From contig NZ_PABT01000032.1 of the NCBI RefSeq assembly GCF_002699205.1, positions 62,001 to 126,000 on the forward strand: a DNA stretch of 64,000 nt, given 5' to 3'. How positions within the stretch are numbered: position 1 is the stretch's first letter; each line of letters begins with the position of its first letter. The notes below the pieces were generated by a model. It saw only the letters and a list, made by a program, of their open reading frames with translations, ran no database searches and had not been told where the DNA came from. A program made the translations under genes and the position numbers. Shown piece by piece: positions 25,424 through 34,625 of this stretch. Source of the DNA: Allomuricauda sp. Lineage in GTDB: Bacteria; Bacteroidota; Bacteroidia; Flavobacteriales; Flavobacteriaceae.

Positions 25424-26539
25424 TTATTTATCTAATAACTTGAAAAATTCTCTATGTATGTCAAACTCTGATGACTCGAAAATTTTTAGTTTACCTAAAG
25501 CTGATGCGTTTAAAGTATTGTATGTTTCTTTTAATCTACGCATAATCGTTAAATATCTTCCTGAAGTATAATTCCAATATTCATTTAACTCTTGTTCTGA
25601 CATAGGAATTTTAAGTCCTTTTCTTGAACTGGCAATTACAACACCATCATCTCTTAACGCTCCCATTATTTCCTTTCTGAAATCTTCGTCACTATAATTT
25701 ATTTTATTTTCTTTCAGCCAATCAATTAGTTCATTAGAGTATGTATAATTATTTGCATTAACATATTTTACTTGAAAAAGTAAATATTCCAAAATCATAA
25801 TCCTATGTTTAAAATCAGGATTTGCTTTATTGTTATGTATATATCTTTCTGCGTATGATATTGAAATTTCTGCAATTTTTTTGTCCTGTTCGTTTTTAAT
25901 ATTCTTTAAAATAAATCTTTGGAAATCATTAGGCCAAACTAAAATGTGTAATTCTTTTTTAGAAAGCAAGTCTACTATTTCTTTTGAATGTACAAATTTC
26001 CCTTTAGTTAATAATCTATTTGTTCCAGCGTATAAATCAGCAATTTGTATTAAAACATTGTTTTTTGCAGAACCAATATTAATAGTATCTCCAAAGAGGC
26101 TTAATTGAAGATTATCTTCTAAATACTCTTTTAGTGATTGTTGATATTGTTCGTTGCCAAACTTATCAATTGTTACGGATCTATTTTCATAAAGACGATG
26201 TAATTCCGTATGAAGAATTTTTTGAGCGTATTTGTAAAATACTTTTGGATTTAATTTCCACTTTCCATAAACTTTACGCTTATCTATTGATAAGTTAATA
26301 AATTTGAAATCAACTAAATCTAATTTTTTTAGGATTTCAATTCGTCTTTTTTCTGTTCGTATTCTTGATGATTTAAATTCCGTAAGATTTAGTTCAGAAC
26401 GGATTTTTTCTAAATCCTCAATAATGTTAGGCTCTTTGCTTTCCTCTATGAGTATTGAAGAAAACTCAATTCTATCTGAAGCACCTTCATTGAATTTTGG
26501 GTCGCCTGATTCATCGATGAATGCCAAGATTTTCTCCAT
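25424..26539 (-). CDS. DUF3800 domain-containing protein
   Basis: 371 residues from ATG 26539 (MEKILAFIDESGD); the frame continues 21 codons upstream without an ATG better placed. The N-terminal motif FIDESGD (D9, E10, D13) and the later IQIADLYAGTNR are the acidic signature of DUF3800, a predicted RNase H-like nuclease fold. A C-terminal extension of about 150 residues is unassigned, ending in a wHTH-like stretch. It is AT-rich compared with its neighbours and stands alone, which suggests recent acquisition. DUF3800 proteins are frequent in accessory and defence regions, but no partner is visible here. Confidence 0.85.
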   Translation of the reverse strand: MEKILAFIDESGDPKFNEGASDRIEFSSILIEESKEPNIIEDLEKIRSELNLTEFKSSRIRTEKRRIEILKKLDLVDFKFINLSIDKRKVYGKWKLNPKVFYKYAQKILHTELHRLYENRSVTIDKFGNEQYQQSLKEYLEDNLQLSLFGDTINIGSAKNNVLIQIADLYAGTNRLLTKGKFVHSKEIVDLLSKKELHILVWPNDFQRFILKNIKNEQDKKIAEISISYAERYIHNNKANPDFKHRIMILEYLLFQVKYVNANNYTYSNELIDWLKENKINYSDEDFRKEIMGALRDDGVVIASSRKGLKIPMSEQELNEYWNYTSGRYLTIMRRLKETYNTLNASALGKLKIFESSEFDIHREFFKLLDK

Positions 26540-26742
26540 ATGTTTTTTCGTATTATGCCTAACTTTAAGGATATAATCCGTTTGAATACTTTTCAAAGTC
26601 AACGAAGTTCGTAGAAAACCCCCACTTTTTAAAGAAACATAACCCCCTAGTTTTCACATAGTTTTCAACAAAAAAGGGCATTTCTTCTTTTACGCTGCAA
26701 TTTTATTTTGATTAAAAATTAGGTGGGACCAGAATATTAGAC

Positions 26743-26886
26743 TACATTTGTACCATAGTTCCAATCCATCCTTTTGGATTACGAACTGAAAATAGTAAAA
26801 AATACCCTACTGTCTCAGTAGTTCTTCGTTAAGCATTTCCTCTAAGATTTTACTTCTCGTTTTTTTTTCCTGTTTTGAAGTAAATA
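26743..26886 (+). promoter_or_regulatory. Predicted promoter and structured 5' leader of the cold-adaptation cluster
   Basis: A TACATTTG at 26743-26750 matches the -7 box TAnnTTTG; no well-spaced -33 box is seen. The expected transcript starts near 26757 with a hairpin: AGTTC/GAACT outer and AATCC/GGATT inner stem, 26757-26787. A second hairpin follows, CTACTG/CAGTAG at 26807-26821. The leader before the TTG at 26887 would be about 130 nt, unusually long beside other starts in the window. Confidence 0.5.
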
Positions 26887-28020
26887 TTGTTTAACAAATT
26901 CTTTTCAATTATTAAAAGATTAACATTCCCAAGATCAGTAAGCGCTGATTTTTCCAAGACATTGAAGTTTCGTGTGTCGGAATATTTCAAAAGCTCAAAC
27001 AAAAGTAGATACGGTAACAAACGCATGATCTTCAAGACCATCGTTATGTTATTGATGTTCTTCACGCCTTTGGCGGCCATTATTTTCCTACCCATCACCA
27101 GTGTTCCCTTATTATTTGGATTGTACATTTTAAGTGGATTAGGTATGGCAGGTATCGGTATGGGGATCATGCACGATGCCATCCATGGTTCTTACTCAAA
27201 AAACAAGACTATTAATAAATTAATGGGGTACACCATCAATCTGATCGGTGCCAATGATAAAGTGTGGAGACTACAGCACAATGTGCTGCACCACAGTTTT
27301 ACCAACATTGAACACCATGATGATGATATCAATGCTCCATTTTTTCTACGGTTTTCACCCCACGCACCCAAAAACAAGCTCCATAGGTTCCAGCATTTAT
27401 ATGCCTGGTTTTTCTATGGCCTGTCAACCATATCGTGGATTACCTCAAAAGATTTTATCAGCTACCGAAAGTACTATAAAATGGGACTGGTCAAAGACCG
27501 AAAGACCTATAGGAACGGAGTGCTTAAAATTATCGCATGGAAGGCCGTTTATTATTCCTATGCCCTGGTACTTCCCATTGTGCTTACATCAATTGCACCT
27601 TGGATCGTGATATTGGCATTCTTGGCCATGCATTTTGTGACCGGTCTGACGATTTCATTGATATTTCAAACGGCACATGTTTCGCCCGAAGCGGCTTTTC
27701 CGCTTCCAGATGAAAATGGCAACATGGAGTCCGGGCGATTGGCCCATCAACTGGAGACCACTTGTAATTTTGCGTCCAAAAGTCCAGTATTATCATGGTT
27801 TGTAGGAGGGCTGACCCACCAAATAGAACACCATTTGTTTCCGAACATTTCACACATCCATTACAGAAAAATTTCACCCATAGTGAAGCAGACGGCCGAA
27901 GAGTATGGCCTTCCGTACAACTCCAGTGGTTCTTTCGTAACTGCGATTTTCAAACACTTTAAAATGCTCCGCGATTTGGGGCGAATGGAATTGCAACCTA
28001 TTCAAGGTAATTCCCACTAA
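26887..28020 (+). CDS. Membrane fatty acid desaturase
   Basis: 377 residues from a TTG at 26887; a stop is just upstream, and the next ATG would remove 46 residues. The three histidine boxes of the membrane desaturase family are present: HDAIHGS, HNVLHH and HQIEHH. Several hydrophobic segments lie between them (about 47-95 and 205-235). The front-end (linoleoyl-CoA/acyl-lipid) type is suggested by HQIEHH. It introduces double bonds into fatty acyl chains using di-iron and oxygen, keeping membranes fluid in the cold. It lies 15 nt upstream of a DEAD-box helicase and is followed by a cold-shock gene. Confidence 0.9.
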   Translation: MFNKFFSIIKRLTFPRSVSADFSKTLKFRVSEYFKSSNKSRYGNKRMIFKTIVMLLMFFTPLAAIIFLPITSVPLLFGLYILSGLGMAGIGMGIMHDAIHGSYSKNKTINKLMGYTINLIGANDKVWRLQHNVLHHSFTNIEHHDDDINAPFFLRFSPHAPKNKLHRFQHLYAWFFYGLSTISWITSKDFISYRKYYKMGLVKDRKTYRNGVLKIIAWKAVYYSYALVLPIVLTSIAPWIVILAFLAMHFVTGLTISLIFQTAHVSPEAAFPLPDENGNMESGRLAHQLETTCNFASKSPVLSWFVGGLTHQIEHHLFPNISHIHYRKISPIVKQTAEEYGLPYNSSGSFVTAIFKHFKMLRDLGRMELQPIQGNSH

Positions 28021-28035
28021 TCATTAAAAATATAT

Positions 28036-29193
28036 ATGAAGTATACTAAAAATAAAAACCGGACAAGATCGTCTGGAAAAAGACCCGTTTCTACATTAAA
28101 TCCAGAAATGCTGGTCAAAAAAGCAACTCAAAATTTTGTGAAACCTTATGTTTCAACGCGGGATTTCACACAATTAAAATTGCACCAACAACTAAGTAAA
28201 AACATTGCCCAAAAGGGGTATAGCGCACCTACCGAGATCCAGGACAAGTGTATTGACCATTTGATACAAGGAAAGAGTCTGATAGGCATTGCTGCAACAG
28301 GCACCGGAAAAACCGGAGCTTTCTTGATCCCCATGGTACAACAGATGCTGGAGAACAGCGCTGTGACCGGGTTGATCGTGGTTCCGACCAGGGAGCTTGC
28401 CCAGCAGGTTTTTGAAGAGTTCATGTCCCTGACAAAGGGAATGGGGCTACATGCCGCATGTTTCATAGGAGGTACCAGCATTGGCAAGGATATTTCTAAG
28501 ACAAAAAGAAAATTGAACCTCGTGGTTGGAACTCCAGGGCGATTGAACGACCTGATAGACCGACGGGCATTGAGGATAGATCGTATGTCCGCACTGGTTT
28601 TGGACGAATTTGACCGCATGCTTGACATGGGATTCATTCGTGACATTCAAAAGTTGGTATCCGGGATGCATGACCGAAAACAGACCATGCTATTCAGTGC
28701 CACCGTAGATCCTTCACAGGAAAAATTGATAAAGCAGATCGTACAAAACCCAATGAGGGTGACGGTATCGAGCGGTACCAAGTCCAGTGACAATGTAGAT
28801 CAGGATATTATCCGTGTTGGTAGGGACGAAAACAAATTTGATAGGTTGTTCGACCTTGTAAACGAGCCTTCTTTTGAAAAAGTGCTGCTATTTGCGGAGA
28901 CCAAAAGAACAGTGGACAAGCTAAGCAAGCAACTGACCAGATCTGGCATAAAATCCGATGTGATACACGGTAACAAGTCACAGAACTATAGAACGAGGGC
29001 AATCGCCCAATTTAAATCGGGTAAAACAAAAGTACTGGTTGCAACTGATGTTGCCGCCCGGGGAATAGATATAAAAGGGGTGACCCACGTTATCAATTAT
29101 CAACTTCCCCAAACCATGGATAGTTATATCCACAGAATAGGTAGGACAGGACGAGCGGAAGCCACAGGAATGGCCTACACATTTATAAACTAA
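28036..29193 (+). CDS. DEAD-box RNA helicase (RhlE/CsdA-like)
   Basis: 385 residues: a minimal helicase core with little beyond motif VI. Visible motifs are the Q motif (APTEIQDKCI), motif I AATGTGKTG, Ia PTRELAQQ, motif II as LDEFDRMLDMG (DEFD instead of DEAD), motif III FSATVD, IVa/V ATDVAARGIDIKGV, and motif VI HRIGRTGRAEATG, close to the C-terminus. A basic N-terminal tail (KYTKNKNRTRSSGKRP) may bind RNA. Its position between a desaturase and a cold-shock protein suggests a role in unwinding RNA at low temperature. Confidence 0.93.
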   Translation: MKYTKNKNRTRSSGKRPVSTLNPEMLVKKATQNFVKPYVSTRDFTQLKLHQQLSKNIAQKGYSAPTEIQDKCIDHLIQGKSLIGIAATGTGKTGAFLIPMVQQMLENSAVTGLIVVPTRELAQQVFEEFMSLTKGMGLHAACFIGGTSIGKDISKTKRKLNLVVGTPGRLNDLIDRRALRIDRMSALVLDEFDRMLDMGFIRDIQKLVSGMHDRKQTMLFSATVDPSQEKLIKQIVQNPMRVTVSSGTKSSDNVDQDIIRVGRDENKFDRLFDLVNEPSFEKVLLFAETKRTVDKLSKQLTRSGIKSDVIHGNKSQNYRTRAIAQFKSGKTKVLVATDVAARGIDIKGVTHVINYQLPQTMDSYIHRIGRTGRAEATGMAYTFIN

Positions 29194-29219
29194 TAGAATA
29201 ATACAATAAATAATATATT

Positions 29220-29411
29220 ATGGAAAAAGGAACAGTAAAGTTTTTTAACAATGACAAAGGATTTGGTTTTATTACACCAGATGGTTCGAATGAGGATATC
29301 TTCGTTCACATATCAGGATTGATTGATGAGATACGTGAAAATGACGAGGTCCAATATGAGACCGAACAAGGTAAAAAGGGATTGAATGCCGTAAATGTAG
29401 AGGTGGTTTAA
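29220..29411 (+). CDS. Cold-shock domain protein
   Basis: 63 residues; a single OB-fold cold-shock domain. RNP1 is KGFGFI and RNP2 is VHISG (VFVHFS-like), with the usual MEKGTVKFFNNDKGFGFITPD start. These proteins bind single-stranded RNA or DNA and melt structures. It starts 26 nt after the DEAD-box helicase, and its transcript ends at the terminator at 29434-29467. ATG start. Confidence 0.95.
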   Translation: MEKGTVKFFNNDKGFGFITPDGSNEDIFVHISGLIDEIRENDEVQYETEQGKKGLNAVNVEVV

Positions 29412-29433
29412 TTTCCCAAAATTCTTTTGATAG

Positions 29434-29467
29434 AAAGCGACTTTTTGAAAAATTGGTCGCTTTTTTT
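29434..29467 (+). terminator. Intrinsic terminator after the cold-shock gene
   Basis: AAAGCGAC (29434-29441) pairs with GTCGCTTT (29456-29463), with an inner T-run/A-run pairing extending the stem, followed by a T tract. Confidence 0.88.
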
Positions 29468-29572
29468 ATGCTCTGAACCCAATCTAAACCAAACTATCTT
29501 AACATTAAACCTTTGCGCAAGTTGGCCATTATGTGGTTTGCCCAATTTGTTTTTTTACGAAAAGAATCTTTT

Positions 29573-30202
29573 TTAGTTGCCAGTTTTTTTTCCAACAAAT
29601 CGAATTACCGAACCGGTCCCTACATGATAATTCCCTTCGTTAAGTTCGACCGTGGTCTGCTTCAGTTCCAAGATTTCATACTCTTTAAAATCAGCTTTTA
29701 GTTCCTCAATGGAAAACAAAGAATCCAAATTACCGGGCCCACCAACTTTTGGGTTGCTTTTTTTGTATTCCAAATTTGCTTTGCTAAACCCTTCAAATAT
29801 GATGGTTCCTCCTTTCTTTAAATAGGTATGGAGCAATTTATGGTACCCAGAGCGGATATTGGAAGGGAAGTGTGCATAAATCAGGGCAATGGCATCAAAC
29901 TGCGCCGGTTGATAACCCAATTCGGACAATTCCCCAATTTTGTAATCAATGGATACTTTTTTTTGCCCTGCCAGCTTCAGTGCTTTTTGTTTCCCTACCT
30001 CGCTTATATCAAAAGCTGAGACTTTCCAACCCAATTGCGCGGCATATACAGCATTTCTACCTTCACCTTCGGCGGGAAAGAGTATTGAGCCCGGCTCAAG
30101 ATCTTCAAGTTTTTCCTTTAGAAATTGGTTCGGTTCGGTTCCGTAAGCATATTCATCTTTCCCATACCGGGTATCCCACATGCGCAGTACATCGTTGTCC
30201 AT
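29573..30202 (-). CDS. Class I SAM-dependent methyltransferase
   Basis: 209 residues. It has the TehB/tellurite-resistance-like layout: MWDTRYGKDEYAYGTEPNQFLKE at the start, motif I ILFPAEGEGRNAVYAAQLGWKVSAFDIS, acidic D at the end of beta-2, and the post-motif FDAIALIYAHFP. Substrate unknown; similar proteins methylate small molecules such as thiols or tellurite. Normal length. ATG start. No operon partner on either side. Confidence 0.87.
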   Translation of the reverse strand: MDNDVLRMWDTRYGKDEYAYGTEPNQFLKEKLEDLEPGSILFPAEGEGRNAVYAAQLGWKVSAFDISEVGKQKALKLAGQKKVSIDYKIGELSELGYQPAQFDAIALIYAHFPSNIRSGYHKLLHTYLKKGGTIIFEGFSKANLEYKKSNPKVGGPGNLDSLFSIEELKADFKEYEILELKQTTVELNEGNYHVGTGSVIRFVGKKTGN

Positions 30203-30261
30203 TGTAGAAATCGATTTTGCTTATAAAATTACGCCAATTCAGCGGGAATTTAAAGGCAAAC

Positions 30262-30873
30262 TTACCTACCCTTGTATATCCCCGATTTTTCGCCGCTATC
30301 CATGTATCCATAATTATGGTACAGCTTAAGGGTATCCCCTTTAGGGGATATTACTATGGATCGCTCTTCATGACTGTATCTCATGCCCCCACTGCTCATC
30401 ATGGTGAATTGTACAGGGACATAATAAGGGAACATGCCCCGGGCATACTCATGAATACCCTGATATTCGTCTGGCAATTTAATTTTGTATAGATATGTAT
30501 TGGTATGTTCGATGAATTTTTTCTCCACAACTTCTCCCAATACCATCGATGTATTGTCTTGAAGCTGTATCAATTTAAAAGTGTTGTTTTCATTCACTTC
30601 AAAGGAATATTCAGCTTCCTTTAGTCTATAACCATTATTAATGGAATAACTCATTTTGCCCGATGGCAGCATGTGATAATCGTTATCAAGATTCGCCGAT
30701 ACGCGCATACCCCCTTTATATGGATTGATATTGAGATAGGTAAATGTAGCAGGATCCGCACGGTGCTTGAAATAATTATCAGGGTTTATTTTACGGGTAA
30801 TGACCAAATACCATAAACCTACCAACAATACAATCACAGAGAATATGTACCACATAATTTTCTTAATAGACAT
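30262..30873 (-). CDS. Membrane-anchored protein of unknown function
   Basis: 203 residues. A single N-terminal hydrophobic segment (about 7-24) anchors a beta-rich domain outside the cytoplasm; there is no lipobox. The rest has repeated strand patterns (FTYLNINPYKGGMRVSANL, YSFEVNENNTFKLIQLQDN) with no catalytic motif. The gene begins with ATG at 30873 and is isolated. Not recognised. Confidence 0.65.
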   Translation of the reverse strand: MSIKKIMWYIFSVIVLLVGLWYLVITRKINPDNYFKHRADPATFTYLNINPYKGGMRVSANLDNDYHMLPSGKMSYSINNGYRLKEAEYSFEVNENNTFKLIQLQDNTSMVLGEVVEKKFIEHTNTYLYKIKLPDEYQGIHEYARGMFPYYVPVQFTMMSSGGMRYSHEERSIVISPKGDTLKLYHNYGYMDSGEKSGIYKGR

Positions 30874-31047
30874 TGGTGCTTTATTTAATTAGATATGTCA
30901 CACATTGAACTTTCCATTCTAAATTGATTCTCAATTCTTGCCACAATGGACAAAAAAAACAATTAAATATAAATCACTGATCCTAATCATTTAATAACCA
31001 AGGACAATAGGATAATTTTATGGAATACTAATTCTAAACCTTAAGTC

Positions 31048-31371
31048 ATGGAAAATCAAAACAAAAATTCTAGGAACTGGATATTCTGGACATTGATTAT
31101 AGTGTCAATAATTATTGGTTTCATTATCTATGGCGTTATGAAAGACCAATTCGGTTTGAAGTTTCTCGTATTTTTTTCTGGGGCACCCTTTTTATTGTTT
31201 GTCACAGGAGCTTTTGGTCTGTTATGGCCCAAAATAAAACCCGAAGGTGACGAAGTGTACATTAGCCATGCATTGATTATTGGCCTACTGTTCATCATAT
31301 TGTTTTTTATCCATGTATGGGTATTGTTTCCACTCATTTGCCCAAGATTTGCTGAATGTTTGGCCCTGTAA
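31048..31371 (+). CDS. Small three-helix membrane protein of unknown function
   Basis: 107 residues with three hydrophobic segments at about 11-28, 38-56 and 72-92. No motif suggests a function. It is a single gene between minus-strand genes, with an ATG start at 31048. Composition and hydrophobic pattern support a real inner-membrane protein. Confidence 0.65.
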   Translation: MENQNKNSRNWIFWTLIIVSIIIGFIIYGVMKDQFGLKFLVFFSGAPFLLFVTGAFGLLWPKIKPEGDEVYISHALIIGLLFIILFFIHVWVLFPLICPRFAECLAL

Positions 31372-31409
31372 ATTATGTTTGGAAGGAATGAGGGGCGTTA
31401 TCGGTTGTT

Positions 31410-32705
31410 TTATTTTACATCTCTGACCACCCTAACATAGTTGTAATACCTTTCGCCTCCTTCTCCTGCCGGACCGTTTTCGTGTTTTGTATCGAATCTT
31501 ACTGCTCCGGCACCATGAAAATCCAAACCAAGTGGATTGACCGCTCTGCCTGCGGCAACATACCATGCGTAGTAATATGGTTTTCCCTTTTGAAACCTTG
31601 CCGAGGTGCTTGTCCAATAATAAGGATAGTCTTTGTCCCCATTTTCATTGACAATTTCAGAGCAATCAAACATTGGGTCAATTGCAGGTCCGTCCAAGGT
31701 AGGATCCTTGGCTCCAGGAGCGTATGAATAATCCACAATTCCCTGTAATTCTTTAACATTGGGCAAGCGCCAGTCCGTATATCCTGCCAATTCCAAATTT
31801 TCGGCATAATACAAAGCTTCTACCCAATCGACACCTTTTTTGTTGTCATATTTTGCCCACATTAGCCCTGTGGCCCTGTCTGTAATTGTTCCGTCTCCAT
31901 TGTCATGAAAATCATTTACGCCATATACTTCACCTCGAACGGCACGAACGTGTTTTAGCATGGGATTACCTGTGGGGCGTTGCCCTCCTTGCCCAGGATT
32001 TGGTGGGTTTCCGTTGTCTCCGGGGTTTACACCTTGAGGGGGATTGTTCCCGGCTGGAGGTGGACCTTGGGGCATTCCACCTTCTGGAGCTTTCGCAGCA
32101 TAGGCCTTGATATGACCTGTTGCGTGGTTTACACCAAATGCCGCATTGTATTGCCCCTCTTCTGTGTGACCGACATATGTGTTGCTCGACCAATATTGCT
32201 CGCTTTTGTCAACGGTTTCATTATCCACAAGTGAAAAATAGGTGGTGTCCAGATACGGCCAACCCGAACTGAAATCACTAATGGAAAAGAGTTCTTTTAG
32301 GGTAGGCATTCTCCAATCGTCATACCCACCGAGTTGAAGGTTTTCACAATATTCTTTGGCATCGTTCCAATCAAAACCTTCCGTAGTGGGAATGGCCTGC
32401 CACATAAGTCCCGTATTTAAATCGGTAACGGTTCCGTCTTCGTTCTTTTTGAAGGACATCTTTTTGCCCTTCAAATAGTTTCCATCTTGTCCGAAAAGGG
32501 AATCGCCCGGATGCAAATCGGAAATCACATTCCCGTTCCCATCGTAAACCTCAACTTGTCCGGTAGCAATTTGTGGATAGCTGTAAGTTTCAGGTTCCCC
32601 ATTGGATTCTTGTTTTTTGTTTTTACAGGATTGAGTGGGCAATACGCTGAATATAATTAAAGCCAGTGCTTTAATCATGTTTATTTTGACCGACATAGAT
32701 TTCAT
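31410..32705 (-). CDS. Lipoprotein with two DUF1566 (Lcl-like) domains
   Basis: 431 residues. The signal peptide ends LPTQSC with C27 as the lipidation site. Two DUF1566 repeats follow, each with GLMW(Q/A)...W..A..YCENL.LGGYDDWRMPTLKEL and the second form YAENLELAGYTDWRLPNVKEL (about 98-160 and 285-355). They are joined by a Gly/Pro/Asn-rich linker (about 215-250). The domain occurs in secreted and surface proteins, including collagen-binding Lcl of Legionella, and is thought to bind ligands. ATG at 32705 is used; M10 is an alternative. It is followed upstream by intergenic repeat copy A. Confidence 0.85.
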   Translation of the reverse strand: MKSMSVKINMIKALALIIFSVLPTQSCKNKKQESNGEPETYSYPQIATGQVEVYDGNGNVISDLHPGDSLFGQDGNYLKGKKMSFKKNEDGTVTDLNTGLMWQAIPTTEGFDWNDAKEYCENLQLGGYDDWRMPTLKELFSISDFSSGWPYLDTTYFSLVDNETVDKSEQYWSSNTYVGHTEEGQYNAAFGVNHATGHIKAYAAKAPEGGMPQGPPPAGNNPPQGVNPGDNGNPPNPGQGGQRPTGNPMLKHVRAVRGEVYGVNDFHDNGDGTITDRATGLMWAKYDNKKGVDWVEALYYAENLELAGYTDWRLPNVKELQGIVDYSYAPGAKDPTLDGPAIDPMFDCSEIVNENGDKDYPYYWTSTSARFQKGKPYYYAWYVAAGRAVNPLGLDFHGAGAVRFDTKHENGPAGEGGERYYNYVRVVRDVK

Positions 32706-32755
32706 TTGGTATATTTTTTAAATTTTATTTAGATCATTTTCAAGATAGCAAGGGC

Positions 32756-32982
32756 ATGAATCTGTTTTAATACTTCGGCTTCGCTCAGTACAAAGTGATT
32801 TATATGCACCGATAACGAAGTTCGGGGATTTTTTCCAATAGCAACTGGTTGAACCGTCCCGTTATCCCTAATCATCGCTGGATTCCTCCGTTCACAGGAA
32901 TGATATGGGAATGTTTTAAGATTTTGCTATGCAAAGATACGGTGAATGGGGGTGAAAGTCTAGGAGGGAGGTTTTGCTATCG
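32756..32982 (+). repeat. Long intergenic repeat, copy A
   Basis: About 225 bp beginning ATGAATCTGTTTTAATACTT and ending in AGGAGGGAGG. The last ~165 bp recur almost unchanged in copy B, and the first ~110 bp in copy C. It contains the 8-bp inverted ends CGATAACG ... CGTTATC around 32809-32864. Nothing in it reads as a gene. With copy B it frames the AAA ATPase gene in direct orientation. Confidence 0.85.
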
Positions 32983-33167
32983 TTTTACAGCTAAACTATG
33001 GTACAGATTAGTGCATTTTTTTTGAATTTTGTGAAAAATTCCATCATCGGTAAAAAGTTGCATCTCTCAATAGCTTGCTGTACTTGAGTTTAGGTGTTGT
33101 TATGCTTATTTTGGTATGACCATACGAAAAAATGCACTATAAATGCAAATAATGGGATAATTATACT

Positions 33168-33175
33168 TAATTTTG
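33168..33175 (+). promoter_or_regulatory. Predicted -7 box of the AAA ATPase gene
   Basis: TAATTTTG matches TAnnTTTG. The ATG at 33180 lies only 5 nt downstream, so the mRNA would begin at or next to the start codon. No good -33 box is seen. Confidence 0.5.
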
Positions 33176-33179
33176 CATT

Positions 33180-34583
33180 ATGGCTTTTGATAGTAATATT
33201 CTCGAAAATCGAATTAAGGCTGATCACACTTGGTGGGAAACAGGCCAAATTCCATTCTATATTGAACTAAGTAAAAGAAGATACTACTCTGGATTTTATT
33301 CATTAGTCAAACAATCAACTCTGCATAGAGCAGTTGTACTTATGGGGCCAAGGAGAATTGGTAAAACAGTAATGATGTATCAAGCGATTCAGGACCTTCT
33401 TGATGAAGGTATTAATCCTCAGAAAATTCTTTATTTCAGTTTAGATACCCCAATCTATACAAATGTCTCATTGGAGGAGTTGATTGAAAAAGCTCTTACA
33501 CCCAATGAACTTTCAATTGAGGAATGTTACATTTTTTTTGATGAGATACAATACCTAAAAGATTGGGAAATACATTTGAAATCCCTTGTTGATAGAAATA
33601 GAAAAACGAAATTTATTGCTAGTGGTAGTGCCGCTGCAGCACTTAGAATGAAGAGTGTTGAGAGCGGTGCAGGAAGGTTTAGTGATTTCTTTTTACCGCC
33701 ATTAACATTTGCTGAGTATATCGATTTGAACTTGTATGATTCTTTACTAGAAGAGATAGAAGTTGACTTTGGAGGGCCCAGACGCTTTTATCGAACAGAT
33801 GATATTGAACAATTAAACAAACACTTTATTGATTACATCAACTTTGGTGGATTCCCGGAAATAGCACTTAACAGTGACGAAGTAAAGAATCCGGAACAGG
33901 TTATTCAAAAGGACATCACCGATAAGGTAATAATGAAAGATTTACCCGGTCTTTTTGGAATTGAGAATACTTTGGAACTTCAACAATTCTTTAATGTTTT
34001 GGCGTACAGAACAGGCGAAATATTGAACTATAAAAATGTATCTGAAGAAACCAAAACAGATAACAAAACTGTAAAGAAGTACATTGAGTATTTAGAATCG
34101 GCTTTTTTAATAAAGGTGCTTCACAGAGTAGATGTTACTGCAAAGAGGTTTAAAAATATTACTCAGTTTAAAGTCTACCTCACCAACCCAAGTTTGTTTA
34201 CAGGATTGTTTGGTAAAATTTCTGGGGATGACGAAAGGTTTCCGCATTTGGTTGAAACAGCAGTATTTGCGCAATATTTACATAGAGAACATAATTTCTT
34301 GCGATACGCGAACTGGAAACGAAATGGAAAGGAAGGAGAGGTAGATCTTATTCAATTAAGTCCAAATTTTCAAAAATCGCATTGGGCACTTGAGGTTAAA
34401 TGGTCTGATTCACCAAAGGTTGATAAACTCAAATACTTCATGACTAAGAACAAAATCCAGAAAGGGGTTATTACGAGTAAAACAACTTTTAAGGACGGAG
34501 AAGACTTGCTAATCGTACCGAATAGTATTTATGCATACGTGGTGGGTAAAAATGCTCTTGATATTCAGTATGGGGATAATTAA
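33180..34583 (+). CDS. AAA ATPase with DUF4143 C-terminal domain
   Basis: 467 residues. Walker A is GPRRIGKT at 56-63 and Walker B FFDEIQY with D121-E122; a sensor-like FIASGSAA follows. The C-terminal part holds the DUF4143 region, with a PD-(D/E)xK-like end (EGEVDLIQL ... HWALEVKWSDSP). That stretch matches the E/D-x-K pattern seen in this family's nuclease-like fold. These proteins are frequent in accessory regions, and their role is unknown. Low GC, its own promoter, and flanking repeat copies A and B point to an acquired cassette. Confidence 0.9.
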   Translation: MAFDSNILENRIKADHTWWETGQIPFYIELSKRRYYSGFYSLVKQSTLHRAVVLMGPRRIGKTVMMYQAIQDLLDEGINPQKILYFSLDTPIYTNVSLEELIEKALTPNELSIEECYIFFDEIQYLKDWEIHLKSLVDRNRKTKFIASGSAAAALRMKSVESGAGRFSDFFLPPLTFAEYIDLNLYDSLLEEIEVDFGGPRRFYRTDDIEQLNKHFIDYINFGGFPEIALNSDEVKNPEQVIQKDITDKVIMKDLPGLFGIENTLELQQFFNVLAYRTGEILNYKNVSEETKTDNKTVKKYIEYLESAFLIKVLHRVDVTAKRFKNITQFKVYLTNPSLFTGLFGKISGDDERFPHLVETAVFAQYLHREHNFLRYANWKRNGKEGEVDLIQLSPNFQKSHWALEVKWSDSPKVDKLKYFMTKNKIQKGVITSKTTFKDGEDLLIVPNSIYAYVVGKNALDIQYGDN

Positions 34584-34625
34584 GCATAACTTTAAGATAT
34601 GATTCGTTTTAATGAATAATATCGA

